Assembly (NCBI GenBank): GCA_016806645.1
Contig: JACSYO010001791.1
Span: 1,573,501-1,637,500 of the forward strand
Origin: Ophiodon elongatus
Taxonomy: Eukaryota > Chordata > Actinopteri > Perciformes > Hexagrammidae
Length of the DNA: 64,000 bases
Direction of reading: 5' to 3'
Below, piece by piece: positions 25,515 through 36,050 of the stretch. The translations under genes were made by a program, and so were the position numbers. The notes beneath the pieces are model-generated. The model was not told the DNA's origin. It did no database searches and worked only from the letters and a program-made list of their open reading frames with translations. Each line of letters opens with the position of its first letter. Position 1 is the stretch's first letter.

Positions 25515-26819
25515 GTTGTTTAAATGACACTTAATAATCAGATCAGATCTCACACCGAGCGACAGCTCTGAACACATTAATCAGATTTTGCAGACGTTGT
25601 CATTCAGACACAGACTTGGATGTGTCATTTTATTTTTGGGGCTTAGCTTTGTATGTTTTTTTTGCACATGTAACTGTATAAACGGCATAAATTAGAAGGA
25701 AAAAAAGCCACAAATACAAACAAAAAAAGATCATCAAGATTCAAGAGAGATTTGTCTCAACAACAATTGTTGCATCTTCAATCAGGTGTCACCAGGCCAT
25801 TTAGAGATATGAAAATAACAACATAAATGTAACAAATTATTCAATATAAAATACACAGTCAAAAAATAGCATACAAGTAACATATTTCTTTTTATGTAAT
25901 TCCTATATGTATTCTTTAAATGTAATTCTATAAAAAAATATTTTATGTTGTACATGGTGTCACAGGGACATCTTAGGTTCTGGTTTTACAAAAAAAGAAG
26001 GAGAAGATTGTTTATGAGAGTGAAAGTTTAAAGAAATCACTAAAAGAGGATGAGAGAGAAAGTCGCAAGAATATTTATTTATATATAAACACACAAAGAA
26101 TGCTGCCTCCCAGGTGTGTCCTCTTTTATGTGCAGTTGTGTATCTGTGAGTGCACACTATTTTTCCCAGACTAGGATTGAAGGTAATGATTATTTTCACC
26201 ATTGATTAATTTGCTGCTTCCATAATTTCTCACACTTTCTCACTCCAAGCTCTCATATCTAGATAGATTGTTCTGACCAACTGTCCAAAAGATAAGAAGC
26301 GGTTCAGTTTATGATCAAAATAAACCAGCGAATATTCACATTTAAGAAGAAATAAACTGAAATTATTAATCTATCATTAAACGTGTTGCTGATTAACTTA
26401 CTGTTCCTCAACTAATCAGTTAGTGATCACTGCCTGATCATTTCATCTCTCACCTTTCTTCCTCCAGGCTCGCCCAGCAGTACGTCTACCCGCAGGCCTT
26501 CCTCCAACCCAGCCTGGTGCTGCAGTCCCAGCTCAGCCCCACAGCAGCAGCCCTCTCCTCCCCTTACCTGGACTACAGCTCCGCCTACAGCCACTACGCC
26601 CCCACAGGACTGGAGCAGTACCCCTACACCCCGTCTCCGTCGCCCTCCGCTGGCTACCTCAGCTACAGCTTCTCCCCCGGCACGCCGACGTCCGTTCTCG
26701 CGGCATCCCCGACCCCTCCGTCCGCCATCCATCCTCCTCTGGCCGCACTCACCTCCATGTCTGCCGCCCCGCAGGCCTTCCTCCACTACCCTCTGCACCA
26801 GCCCGACCGCATGCAGTGA
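11143..26819 (+). CDS. rbm38: RNA-binding motif protein 38 (RRM protein)
   Basis: Four exons join in phase: 11143-11313, 12930-13053, 14650-14704 and 26468-26819, giving 233 residues. Rbm38 (RNPC1/SEB4) binds GU- and AU-rich RNA, controlling stability and splicing of target transcripts, including p21 and p53 in mammals. The single RRM spans about residues 10-85: RNP2 is KIFVGGLPY, and RNP1 (KSRGYGF-V) is split across the first intron. The tail is Pro/Ser/Tyr-rich and ends QPDRMQ, as in Rbm38. The related Rbm24 ends QTDRMQ and has RIMQPG after the RRM, where this protein has RSSQSS, so Rbm38 is preferred. I chose the ATG at 11143 (MHPTMEKDTTYTK), which aligns with the family start and has A at -3. 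An in-frame ATG at 11092 would add 17 residues. Exon 3 encodes VGVQQVHPTWAQRQYG, conserved around GVQQ. Confidence 0.88.
11314..12929 (+). other. rbm38 intron 1
   Basis: GT-AG intron between the two RRM exons. It holds a long TA/TG simple-sequence block (11697-11905). I see nothing else recognisable. Confidence 0.8.
11697..11905. repeat. (TATG)n-(TA)n-(TG)n compound microsatellite
   Basis: About 200 bases of nearly pure TA dinucleotides with TATG at the left and TG at the right edge, inside rbm38 intron 1. Such tracts can form cruciforms and are often length-polymorphic. Confidence 0.95.
13054..14649 (+). other. rbm38 intron 2
   Basis: GT-AG intron. No repeat family or coding exon recognised. 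Confidence 0.7.
14750..14802. repeat. (TC)n then (TCC)n microsatellite
   Basis: A pure pyrimidine run just after rbm38 exon 3, TC dinucleotides followed by TCC triplets. Confidence 0.9.
15585..15965. repeat. interspersed teleost repeat
   Basis: The phrase 'ttaacccaaaccacgatc' followed by 'ccaagtagttttgttgcc', and the later 'tcacttacgtttgtagcaa', match a dispersed fish repeat I recognise. The copy is degraded and has no coding potential. Confidence 0.5.
16124..16434 (+). mobile_element. short non-autonomous element with GCTGCAAC terminal inverted repeats
   Basis: The left end has GCTGCAAC (16129-16136) and the right end has GTTGCAGC (16422-16429), an exact inverted pair about 290 bases apart. 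The inside contains AATCG/CGATT-rich text and 'ctttgggttttagactgttgg', typical of a dispersed teleost family. The terminal inverted repeats and small size suggest a MITE. Related pieces occur at 17537-17605, 26178-26430, 42955-43125 and 58640-58900. Confidence 0.6.
17537..17605. repeat. fragment of the GCTGCAAC-end element
   Basis: A short AT-rich piece with 'aataatcagcagattgacc' resembling the end portion of the element at 16124-16434. Confidence 0.4.
19555..19785 (-). repeat. interspersed teleost repeat, family B, inverted copy
   Basis: Contains 'gtgagctttaggagagctgg', 'ggctgtttccccctgta' and 'aagctaggctgctggct'. This is the reverse complement of the copy at 23880-24220. Non-coding. Confidence 0.6.
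21719..21757. repeat. (TG)n microsatellite
   Basis: Pure TG repeat, sense strand of rbm38 intron 3. Confidence 0.95.
22177..22228. repeat. (AC)n microsatellite
   Basis: Nearly pure AC repeat in rbm38 intron 3. Confidence 0.95.
22372..22527. repeat. TG/TGCG/TATG/TA compound microsatellite
   Basis: TG with CG interruptions passes into TATG and TATA with partial inverted symmetry around 'tatagacata'. Confidence 0.9.
22970..23052. repeat. (TG)n/(GTGCGC)n microsatellite
   Basis: Alternating purine-pyrimidine tract with six or more GCGTGC-type units at its centre, rbm38 intron 3. Confidence 0.9.
23655..23765 (-). repeat. fragment of interspersed family B
   Basis: 'agtgagctttagttgtgct' and the following Thr-Phe-like text match the 19555 copy in the same orientation, only 115 bases from an oppositely oriented copy at 23880. 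Confidence 0.45.
23880..24220 (+). repeat. interspersed teleost repeat, family B
   Basis: Contains 'cgacattttgggaattaag', 'cagcagccggttagcttag' and 'ggaaacagg', phrases of a very common dispersed fish repeat. Reverse-complement copy at 19555-19785. Confidence 0.65.
25306..25362. repeat. (GAG)n microsatellite
   Basis: Pure purine GAG triplets with a few GAC/GAA variants, about 70 bases before a long GT tract. It reads as polyGlu in one frame but is intronic. Confidence 0.95.
25434..25510. repeat. (GT)n microsatellite, about 77 bases
   Basis: Uninterrupted GT dinucleotides on the sense strand of rbm38 intron 3. Confidence 0.97.
26178..26430 (-). repeat. copy of the GCTGCAAC-end element, opposite orientation
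   Basis: 'gattattttcaccattgatt', 'gaccaactgtccaaaagat' and 'aatattcacatttaagaag' match internal text of the family in the orientation opposite to 16124-16434. It ends just before the last rbm38 exon. The terminal GCTGCAAC boxes are not preserved. Confidence 0.55.
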
Positions 26820-26966
26820 GCAGCTCTGAGACAACAGCTGCCGAACTGAGGATTCAAAGCAGCGTGACTGTTGACCTGTGACATCATCAGGACTGGTTAA
26901 CCAGGGAGAGAGTGTGATGTAATCAAAAGGGCTTTTAGAAAGCACTCTCATTCCTGTTTGTTTTTT

Positions 26967-26997
<31 letters not shown>

Positions 26998-28070
26998 TAT
27001 TGTTGTTGTAATAGGTGATGAAAATGTTCTATTGCTACAGTCATCAGCACTCGATCTGAATGTTTTTCATACGTGGCAGACGACTGGTAATCTTCTGGAT
27101 GTTTCTGTCTCACCACTGATCCTGAGGTTGGAGGCAGGCCGACTGCTGGAGAGCGCACAGGTAAAGACAACGAGAAATATGTCATGTTTGACACGTTGCT
27201 GCGGCTGCAGTTTCTCCAAAGGTACTGAACTGAATGCTGGATATTAGCCAAGCCGAGAGCCAATTCCTCTTTCAGAAACAAAAGCCCAATTACCTCCTCT
27301 TCAAGGTTACCTTTCTGTCTATGGCCTTAGAGATCTTTCTCTCTCTCTCTGTACCTGGTTCAGTTTGTGTTTGTCATTTTTATTAGTCTCTCATCTCAAA
27401 TGAACAAAATGTTTATTGTGCTCCCTTTTGTTCCTTTTATCTGCCGCTGGCAAGTCATTACACGGTGATAATCACAGTTTAACAGAATATGCAATTACGA
27501 TGATAAAGGATGAGCATGAACAAGGTAGACAACACTGGTATTTTGTATTTTGTATTGCTGCTGCTAGAGCATTACTGAGACGAAGACTTTGTTAACACTT
27601 AAAACACAACAGTCATCACATTAAATACCTGCAGCGGCTTATTAGGCTATTTTTGACCTGTAACTTTGGGCGCAAGAGTGTCTGGATTGTTTGGTTTTAT
27701 GATACTTAAATTACAAAATTGTCAATACATATCAAGTAAATGTGTTTGGATGTAGGTGATGTTTTACTGAATATGTGTGAGTGTATATGGTGTCTGTTTG
27801 TTCGTGAGCGAGTCGAGTAGGAGAGAAATAGAGCGATGCAGTGCACGCCAGTGTCAGGACCGAGCTCCTTTTCCAGCCCATTGTACTGGTCAGAGTTGTG
27901 TCTTTGTTTTGTTTTGTTTTTTCAGCTGCAGAATACAGACGGATGCTTCAGCGATGATGATGATGATACCAGAGTCTCGCGGCGCTGCGGCGCCACCTTA
28001 GTAAAGTCATAAACCAAGCCATACGTCACATTTAAAACAAATATGCAAAATAAAATGAATATTTCTAAAT
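26820..28070 (+). other. rbm38: rbm38 3' UTR (putative)
   Basis: Follows the stop directly. It includes a TA-rich stretch (26967-26999) and ends at an AATAAA (28049-28054). No other gene is seen here. AU/GU-rich 3' UTRs are usual for this family, which can bind its own messages. Confidence 0.45.
28049..28054 (+). terminator. candidate poly(A) signal, rbm38
   Basis: AATAAA in an AT-rich setting 1.2 kb after the rbm38 stop and just before a tandem repeat array. Confidence 0.4.
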
Positions 28071-28224
28071 AAGACGTTTTCGGAGTGTTGTAGAATTACA
28101 GTAATTGAGGTTACGAATCTGTGGGAAAGAGCTGCTGCCATCAACCCGGGGAGTCACACATGAGTCATATCAAACCTTTCCTTGTGTCATAGAGACAGTT
28201 CACACTGATGGACGGGTAAAAGCA

Positions 28225-29690
28225 TTGAGGTATCATGCCACGCTATGACATACTATACTATGACTATTTGTATGACGTGCTATACGATTACTTTTTGTGA
28301 TTTTTGGCAAGCAATATTGTGGCCATTTATAGTTCATGCATAAACATACATACTATATTGTGACTTTTGTTTAAATTTTTTTGGCATGCTATACTATGAC
28401 TTTTTATGATTTTCTTTTACATATTATAATATGACTTCTTATGAACTGCCTTACTTTTTCTTTTTATTCATTTCAATGACATAGTATACTATTACTTTTT
28501 TTTACTTGCCCTATTATGACTTTCTATCCTTTTTTCATGACATGCTTTACTATGACTTTTTCGACATGATTGACTTGTTATGACATTTTGTTGTATTATA
28601 CAATGAGTTTAATGATATTTTTATGACATGATTCACTGTAACTTTTTTGACATGTTCATTACATACTATACTATGACTTTTTTGACCTGACGTATTATGG
28701 CTTTATAAATCTTTTACGGCATGCAATACTACGACTTTACATTCCATTTTTTTATATGTTGTGTACTATACAGTACACATTGTATAATATGACTTTACTC
28801 TGACATGTTTATGACATACTATACTATGACTTTTTATGATTTCTTTTGGCAAGCAATACTGTGATAATTTATGACACGTTCATGACATACTATATTATTA
28901 TTTTGCATTTTTTACATGTTTTATGACTTTCTATGAAGTTTTTATGACATACTATACTATGAATTTTCATGGCATGCTATATTTTGCCTTTTTTGACCTG
29001 CCATACTATTACTTTTTATCATTTTTATATGACATACATTACTATGACTTTTTTATGACACATTCATGACATACTATATCATACTTTATTCTTTTTTTTT
29101 TATTGACATTCTATGACCTTTATGAAATTATTTTCTACATGACTTGCCATACTATGACTCTATGACTTATTAATGACATGCTATACTATTACTTATTTTA
29201 ACATGTTCATAATGTGCTATACTATAACTTTTTTTGGCCTTCCATACTATGAATTTTTATATTTTTTTCATGACAAGCTTTACTATGACTTTTTTGACAT
29301 GTTTATGACATACTGTACTATGATTTCTTTTATTAATTTTAAACAATTCACTTTGACATACTATACCATGATGTTTTATGACATTTTTATGACATAAAAT
29401 ACTATTACTTTTTGTCACTTTTATTGCATACTATAACTTTTTTTGACATTTTCTATGTACTATACTATGACTTTTAATGATATTTTTACTACACAAATAA
29501 AATGTTTAGTATGCTTTACTATGACATACTTTGACTAATTAATATATTTTATTGACATTATTCACTTTGACTGTTTTGTGATATACTTATGACAGCTGTA
29601 TCCTTTTTTATGACATTTTACATATTTTACAATTACTTTTTTATGACATTTTTACATATTTTACTATCTATACCATACTAAATCATTGTT
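28225..29690 (+). repeat. degenerate tandem array, unit like CATACTATACTATGACTTTT
   Basis: For about 1.45 kb the phrases 'gacatactatactatgactt', 'tttttatgaca' and 'catgacatactata' recur every 20-50 bases with many substitutions and length changes. No ORF is preserved. The same unit appears in reverse complement at 36420-37110. Confidence 0.85.
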
Positions 29691-30539
29691 TTTAATGGGA
29701 TTTGTTGACTATATGTGTAGAATATCATCAGAATATCATCAGACATCTTTAACTGTCTTTCTTTTGTTATTGGGCTCTGGCGGTGGAGCCATGCTGTAGT
29801 GTATCAGCTATGATGCACAAGAACAGAAGACAGTGGAAGATAAATGAGTGTGTTTCTTATCAAACACGAGCAAAAGTCCACTTTTGGGTGAACCCTGTCT
29901 TACTCTTATACAACCCTTCCCTTATGTCAATATATACCTCAAACTTGTCTAACATGTTACAACTTTGATTTTCTTAAAGCACATTGAACTATTTATCATC
30001 TATGATTCATTTTTATCAAAAAAAACATGATTTATGTTGCCTCAACTAATTCAAATATTTTATGTGAGAGTCTGATATGTGCTCTTTTCTCCCTCTACTG
30101 GCCAAGATTATGTATTGCAGCTCACATTTTCCTCAATGCCCAGCAACCTCACAATATACTAAATTTAAAGGAACAAAAATGACTCAAACCTTGTATCAAG
30201 TTTTTTTATGTTTATTATCATTGAAATGTTTATTGAAACGCTTTGTGCTCCCAGTAAGGATCAAATAATAAAAGGAGACTCAATGTAAAGCTTGCACAGC
30301 CGATCTGCAGTGAACAGATCTACTATCAAAGTCTGGGATACAACATTTCCTTTGGATTGCGCTGGTTCAGAACAAAAAAGCAGATGGTTTATGTAAAAAT
30401 GAATATCATAGCAAATACCATAGTGAGGGGTGGAGAAATGATCATTGATGACAAAATGAGCACAGTTATTGGTACGAAACAGGAGAGGGGTAGTGAAAAT
30501 AAAACAAAATAAAAAGTACTGTATCTGCAATCTTGATCT

Positions 30540-30610
<71 letters not shown>

Positions 30611-31535
30611 TAACTTTTAAACACACTCATACTCACAAGCAGGCGCACACGCTCACTCCCACACACACACTTGCACACACTTGCACACACTTGCACACAC
30701 TTGCACACACACACACACACACACACATGCTGCAGAGGTATCCACACACACACAAACACAAACCCACAGATAAAATGTAGTGATGGAAAATAGTGAAACC
30801 TTGGTAAAATGTAATGGTATCATACATCCACGTCTTGTGTCTGAAGTGCAGAAAACAAAATTTACTTTAAAAAAAAAAACTAAAATGGAGATAAATTCAG
30901 ATGAATATTGAAAAGCATGCCCATCTTCACTGGTCTAACCCAACTTGAAACGACCACAAACCCAGAGTGTTGCCCTTTCTACCCAAACCCCAACCCCCAC
31001 CCCTTTACTCCACCCTCACCTGCCCCATGCCCTCTTACCCTTCTCATATCATACCCACATCCCCGTCTCACCCTCATCCTGGCCTCGGCCTCCTCCCCCC
31101 TTTCCAACACCTGCCTCCCCAACCCTCTCTGCTCACTTTCAGGGTGCTCCTCTGAGTCGCAGATGAAGGCCTGGCTGAGAGGAGGAAGCAGGCGGGCGGG
31201 GAGGGACGGGGACGAGGCGGCTGCTGGTTCAGGCTCTGGTCACCATATATCAAAAACACAATGTCCAGTTCAGAATACAGAGTGAGGACTTGGGGGTAGA
31301 GGAGTCTTGTTGTGTGTTGAGGTTGAAGGTTGTGAACCTGTTTGTTTGTGTGTCGGTTTTTACAGTGGCATTGGAAAACAAATCTTATCATGTGTTAGTC
31401 TAGATGTGAGTATTTGGGTTAGTATTTTTGCGATGTTGTGTGAAGGCATGGGAGGCAGTGGAGGTGGGGTTGGCGTAGCTCAGGGCCTTGTCCCTCATCC
31501 CTCGGCCCCAGTCGGAAAAGGGGGCAGGGGCAGGT
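29691..31535. other. intergenic or mip 3' UTR region
   Basis: No exon seen. It contains CA-repeat blocks (30541-30770) and a C-rich stretch (30985-31130). Part of it is probably the mip 3' UTR, transcribed leftwards. TTTATT on the plus strand near 30.2 kb would be AATAAA for mip, but the end of the transcript is not certain. Confidence 0.5.
30541..30770. repeat. (AC)n microsatellite with interrupted continuation
   Basis: About 62 bases of pure CA followed by imperfect ACAC and 'ttgcacacac' repeats. Confidence 0.95.
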
Positions 31536-32789
31536 TTATAGGGCTTGCGTCTTGAGCTCGATGGGCTCCCCGCGGGTGTCCTGCTGGGTCTCGCTCTCGG
31601 GGGGCCGGCTGCCCTTCAGTGTGGCCAGGCGCTCGGACAGACCTCTCATGCGTGGGAAGAGCATGAAATCGTACAGGAGTGCGCCCATTGCACCTCCTAT
31701 CATTGGCCCAACCCAGTACACCTGCAAGCAGCAAACATCAGTCAACACAGTGTTCAGTCATTTATGGTTCCTGCTCAGATTGTTATCTTCTGTTAGACGG
31801 CAGGTCTTACCCAGTGGTTGATGAAGTTCCTGAAGAGCACAGCAGGGGCAAAGGACCTGGCAGGGTTCATCCCAGCACCGGTGTAGTACATCTAAAACAC
31901 AAGACACTTGTTACTGCATTGTGTTTGAAAAAACATAATTGTTATTTGATATCTATGCTTCTCTTGCGTCTCACCCCCATGAGATGTCCAATGGTGACAG
32001 AGAAGCCGATGGACAGGGCAGCAGATCCCAGGCGTCCGTTTCTCCTCTCATCAGTCACGGCGAAGATGCACACCACAAGCTGCATGGTGAGGAAAACCTC
32101 CACAGTGGTGGCCATTCCCAGACTGATGCCCGGCTGCAGCTGGAGATACACAAGTGGATGAAAAAATATGTATATAAGTCAAAGAAATCTCAGAGCTGTA
32201 TCAAACATATACTGCTGAATTTCTCTTTTATTTCAGAAAAAATATATAATTTACTGGAAATAATTATACATACAGCATTAGTTTGGTTTCAATAGATTGC
32301 TTTACTGAACTGAACCTGAATTCATAACAAATTCCTAAACTTGTATGCCGTGTATCCCATGGTTTAAATCAACCTACCCAAGGAACATTGCTGAACTTGT
32401 TTTCTCAAACATCTGCGTTGGGTCCTTACCGTGTTCATCGCCATGTTGCCTCTCATGTTGCCGGGTGTGACCCCGTACAGCACAGCGGCCCCAGCTACAG
32501 CACCCAGGCACTGGGCGACCATGTAGAAAACGGCGCGGAAAAGAGACATCTGTGAGCCAACAAGGTAGGCAAAGGTGACGGCAGGGTTAATGTGGCCGCC
32601 ACTGATGTGGCCGATGGACTGAATGAGAGTGGCAGCTGCCAGCCCGAAGCACAGGGCCACATGAAGGACATGATTAGGGCCGGTGGTCCAGCGGAGGGCA
32701 GCGCCCATGCCGAAAAATACAAAGAACATGGTCCCGAAGAACTCTGCGAAGACTGCCCGCCAAAAATTCATGGACCGGAACTCCCACAT
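31536..32789 (-). CDS. mip: lens fiber major intrinsic protein (aquaporin 0)
   Basis: Four exons on the minus strand: 32430-32789, 31975-32139, 31811-31891 and 31536-31721, coding 120+55+27+61 = 263 residues, the same length and exon pattern as vertebrate MIP. It is the plasma-membrane water channel and adhesion protein of lens fibres. It starts MWEFRS and has both NPA boxes (GGHINPAV, then GAGMNPARSF). The selectivity-filter residues Phe, His, Ala and Arg are the canonical water set. His40 of the extracellular loop, linked to pH sensing, is present. The C-terminal helix RMRGLSERLATLKG is the calmodulin-binding segment, and the protein ends IELKTQAL, as in other MIPs. Teleosts keep two copies (mipa, mipb); I cannot tell which this is. 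A second aquaporin lies 3.3 kb upstream on the same strand. Confidence 0.96.
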
Positions 32790-33300
32790 GGTGACTGTTC
32801 ACTTGAGGCTCTCCACCAGATGAAGAAGACTCTTTAAAGAAAAATCAGGGTCTAGAAAAGGTAAGTTTTTACCTTTTCAGCCAAAAAATAACAAAACAAA
32901 TCTTCCTTTTGTAGTCAGCTAACTCGGCTGACTAAAAAAAACACTCAGTTCAAAGACAAAACAGGATTTCAGAACGTCAACAGACGAATCCACCCAATGG
33001 ATCTTTGCCAAGCCGTGAACCGGGTTGGTTAAGTCAACTCAGCTGAGCTCACTTGCCACCTCTGTCCACCTGTCGCAAAGACATAGGTGTGAGATAATGT
33101 GGGAGTATGGTTGGCGATGTCAGTTGTCAAGAGGTGGTGGGCATCAATCAATGCTAAAGGGATGTTTCTAAAGTAGAGACGGGGACAGACAGAGTGTCCG
33201 GTGGACCTTTTAGCCTCTCTGACGGAGGGGTGAGGGCCAGACAGGGGCTTTATAATACCCCCCCAGGGGCCCCAGGTGACGCCATAATCCCCCTGTAGGG
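32790..33300 (-). promoter_or_regulatory. mip: mip upstream regulatory region
   Basis: A TATAAAG box lies on the minus strand at 33248-33254, flanked by an inverted pair ACAGGGG (33241-33247) and CCCCTGT (33290-33296). Closer to the gene are two perfect inverted repeats (32855-32878 and 32912-32934) and the palindrome CTCAGCTGAG (33039-33048). If the TATA box is used, the 5' UTR is about 430 bases or is spliced; a donor-like GTGAGC near 33057 and an acceptor-like TTTAAAG near 32832 would allow a 5' UTR intron. Inferred from motifs only. Confidence 0.4.
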
Positions 33301-34284
33301 CCAAGGGCGGGGGGCGGCATTGCTGGTCATCCTAAATCAAACAAACTTAACCCCTCTGTCGCCCCCAGAACGAGGCCAAAAGAGAGGCAGAGTATCCGAG
33401 AAGAGAAACAGATAAAGCGAGAATGAGTGGAAATCCATGAAAGACATTTAGCGAGAGGTAGAGAGTTGTTGGCTAAAGAGTCTACAGGAAGTGCTTCATC
33501 TTATATTCAGGGGCGGGGGTTGTGTGGAAGAACCAAGAGGAACAGCCGCGATGAAGAGCAGCTGGAGACGAGCTAACCCTAACCCGAGCGAAAAAATGTC
33601 TTTGGGGCGTATATGTCATCTGTTGACATTTCATAACTGTCATAATCAGGGGACTCAAATGCTGATGGACAAGGACAGAAAACACAAACATGCATGCACA
33701 AAGACACGCACATGCACGCACACACACATAGACATATACACACGTGCAGATAATACAGTTGGGGCCCCGGACGGAAGTGCCCAAAGCTAACAGCGCTGAA
33801 CTGACCCATACACTGAAATGCCTGACCCTGTGAAACCATTGTCTGTAGGCTACGTATGGACAGAGACAAGAAAAAATACATATTAAACTAAAGCACAGAA
33901 GTTACAGCTAACTAAGCGTTTTCTTAAATTTGCAACGCTACAGTGTGTGACAACATTTATCGCTTCTGTTTATTGTTCTGGAGAAAATCACACCACCAAG
34001 CATTGCCTTTAAGAGGAGTTAAAATGGCAGCAGTCAGTGCAGAGGCCTGTGATTATGAACACTAAGACCTGAACTTGACATTGCCTCGGAGCTCAAAGTC
34101 GTCACTGGCACTGCTCCACAGCCAATGGCAGTGTAGTGGAGACATGAGAGGGTCAAGAAAAACGAAAAGTGTGGAAAAACACAGATGCACAAGCAATGAA
34201 CCAACAGTGATTCACATAACACTGCAGATTATGTCTTCTGTTGTGACAAAGGTTTCTAGGAGGCGCTGGGCAGAGGTTTGCATC

Positions 34285-34333
<49 letters not shown>

Positions 34334-36050
34334 GCAGGACAACGTTCGACCAAAGCCGTGAAATTTCTGTGTGCGCGCATGTGTGTGTGGAGCTGGGGTA
34401 AAGTGAGAGGTGCAGTAGGGTAGCAGGGATGTGTGGGGGCACAGTGGGGTTACTGAGCAGCACCGGGGCATCGCGCTGACCAGTTGAGAGCCATCACTGT
34501 TGAGGGGGGGTTGGGTGGGGGTATGAATGTAGAATGCTGCGTTAGCTGTTTTTGACTCCCTTTTATACATGTTAGAAAGAACACACACAATGCAAAATGC
34601 TGGCGGCACTGTGGCAGTTATAGCTATTGTGCACGTTGTGTGTGTGTCTGTGTAAATAGTTTATATATGTGTGTGTGTTCAAAGTACACCTCTATAATGA
34701 TTGCTAACATGGTTTACTTTAGAGCTGCAGTCAAATCCAGATAATTGTGTACAGTATATGTTTTACCTAAATTATGAATATTCAAATATAGTAAATATAC
34801 TTTTTATTGTATTCATTTTATAGATACAGTTCATACAAATATTTCCTCACTTATAACAAGTAATTAAGGAGACGAATATCTCAAAATGAAAACCAATCTC
34901 TTTGCATGGTTAAATACTACTTGAAGTTATTGAAAAAATAGTTTGTTTTTTTAGGAATTTGGGTGAACTGACCCTTTTAATTACATGCAAAACATATTTT
35001 AAGACAAGACAAATACATCAATGATACCAAAAACACACAATAGTAATAACAAAGGTTTTGTGAAAACAAAAAGTCTCACACACACCGAAACACGCATTAA
35101 CACACACATACACACCGTATTAATTTCATATTACAAAGCTTATTTCCACTGAACATGTTCTTTCTTTAGAGCCATTACAGCGGTATAAAGGTCCATTTGA
35201 TTGTGAATGGGAGGCCTAAGAGAAGAGACGGACTCAAACAGGCACAGACATGAGAGACATGTTTGAGAGCATCATTGAACCCACAATGCAGTGCAAGGAC
35301 CTCTTTAGCATTTCAAAGCATTCACAGACGCAGGATGAAACTGAAAATGGCGAACATAAGGGTTTTTTTCAGCAGTTTCAATGAATCTCCATGATACATT
35401 TTAATGATGTGCAAATTTGAAAGTAACAACATTGAATCTCACAATATTGGCTCAACCTTTACTTACACTAATGACCGCCAACCGGGACCTCAAATGTAAC
35501 ATTCATCTCCTTTATAATGCAGCTTTCTCTTCACATGTGCAACAAAAAGCAACAAGGAAAATATTAATTTTAGCCAAAATGTTTAGCCTCCAGAATGTGC
35601 TGATAATATTTCAGTGGAGGGACATTGAAAGGATAACTCACTCAAATGTACCAGGTAAACACAGTTATAGCAATAACCTTCCTTTTGTTAATGGATTTAT
35701 TGACACCAGAGCAACATGTGAGTTTATTGTGGTCTCTTGAAAATAAAATACACAACTGCACACACATGATACTTCAAGAAAATAAGTCAACAACCCAAAA
35801 TCACCCAAAATTATAACAAATGTAAAAGTGAGACTGTATAACTTTAAAAGAAGATATGACTAACAACAAGTTGAATTCATAACCATAAAACATAATATTA
35901 TTGAACTTGATAGGCTTTAAGATGAACGGTTCTTAGTTTTGTATAAAGTATCCTATGGTGGCTAATGTAAGCTAATGTGGCAAATATTACCAAGAAACTG
36001 ATATTGCAGAATGCATGTGTGTTTCTATGGTTTTTTTCTTGCATGCGTCC
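33301..36050. other. region between mip and the second aquaporin
   Basis: No exon seen. It holds a GT tract (34286-34332), TG-rich text and AT-rich unique sequence. The right part may be the 3' UTR of the upstream aquaporin; TTTATT at 35696-35701 would be AATAAA on the minus strand. Confidence 0.5.
34286..34332. repeat. (GT)n microsatellite
   Basis: Pure GT repeat of about 46 bases. Confidence 0.95.

Larger units (their letters stand above)
14705..26467 (+). other. rbm38 intron 3, about 11.8 kb and repeat-rich
   Basis: The phase left by exon 3 (two bases, GG) is completed by the G that opens the last exon, so no exon is needed in between. The intron contains copies of at least three interspersed families and most of the gene's TG tracts. 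I saw no protein-like exon on either strand. Conserved non-coding elements cannot be judged from one sequence. Confidence 0.8.

Noticed and set aside
25291..25527. Reading frame with polyGlu and polyVal-Cys
   Set aside because: It is a translation of GAG and GT microsatellites inside the rbm38 intron.
11143..26819. Identity as rbm24
   Set aside because: The residues after the RRM (KPRS) and the C terminus QPDRMQ fit Rbm38. Rbm24 has KPRIMQPG and QTDRMQ. The TTYTK start is Rbm24-like, so a small doubt remains.
28225..29690. CRISPR-like or transposon array
   Set aside because: Units are degenerate with no constant spacers and the genome is vertebrate. A simple minisatellite-type array explains it.
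30908..31285. Pro-rich plus-strand reading frame
   Set aside because: Lies in a C-rich stretch downstream of mip with no homology and no splice context. Likely part of the mip 3' UTR in antisense.
33575..33595. Telomere-like CTAACCCTAACCC
   Set aside because: Only about two units, within chance for this length of sequence.
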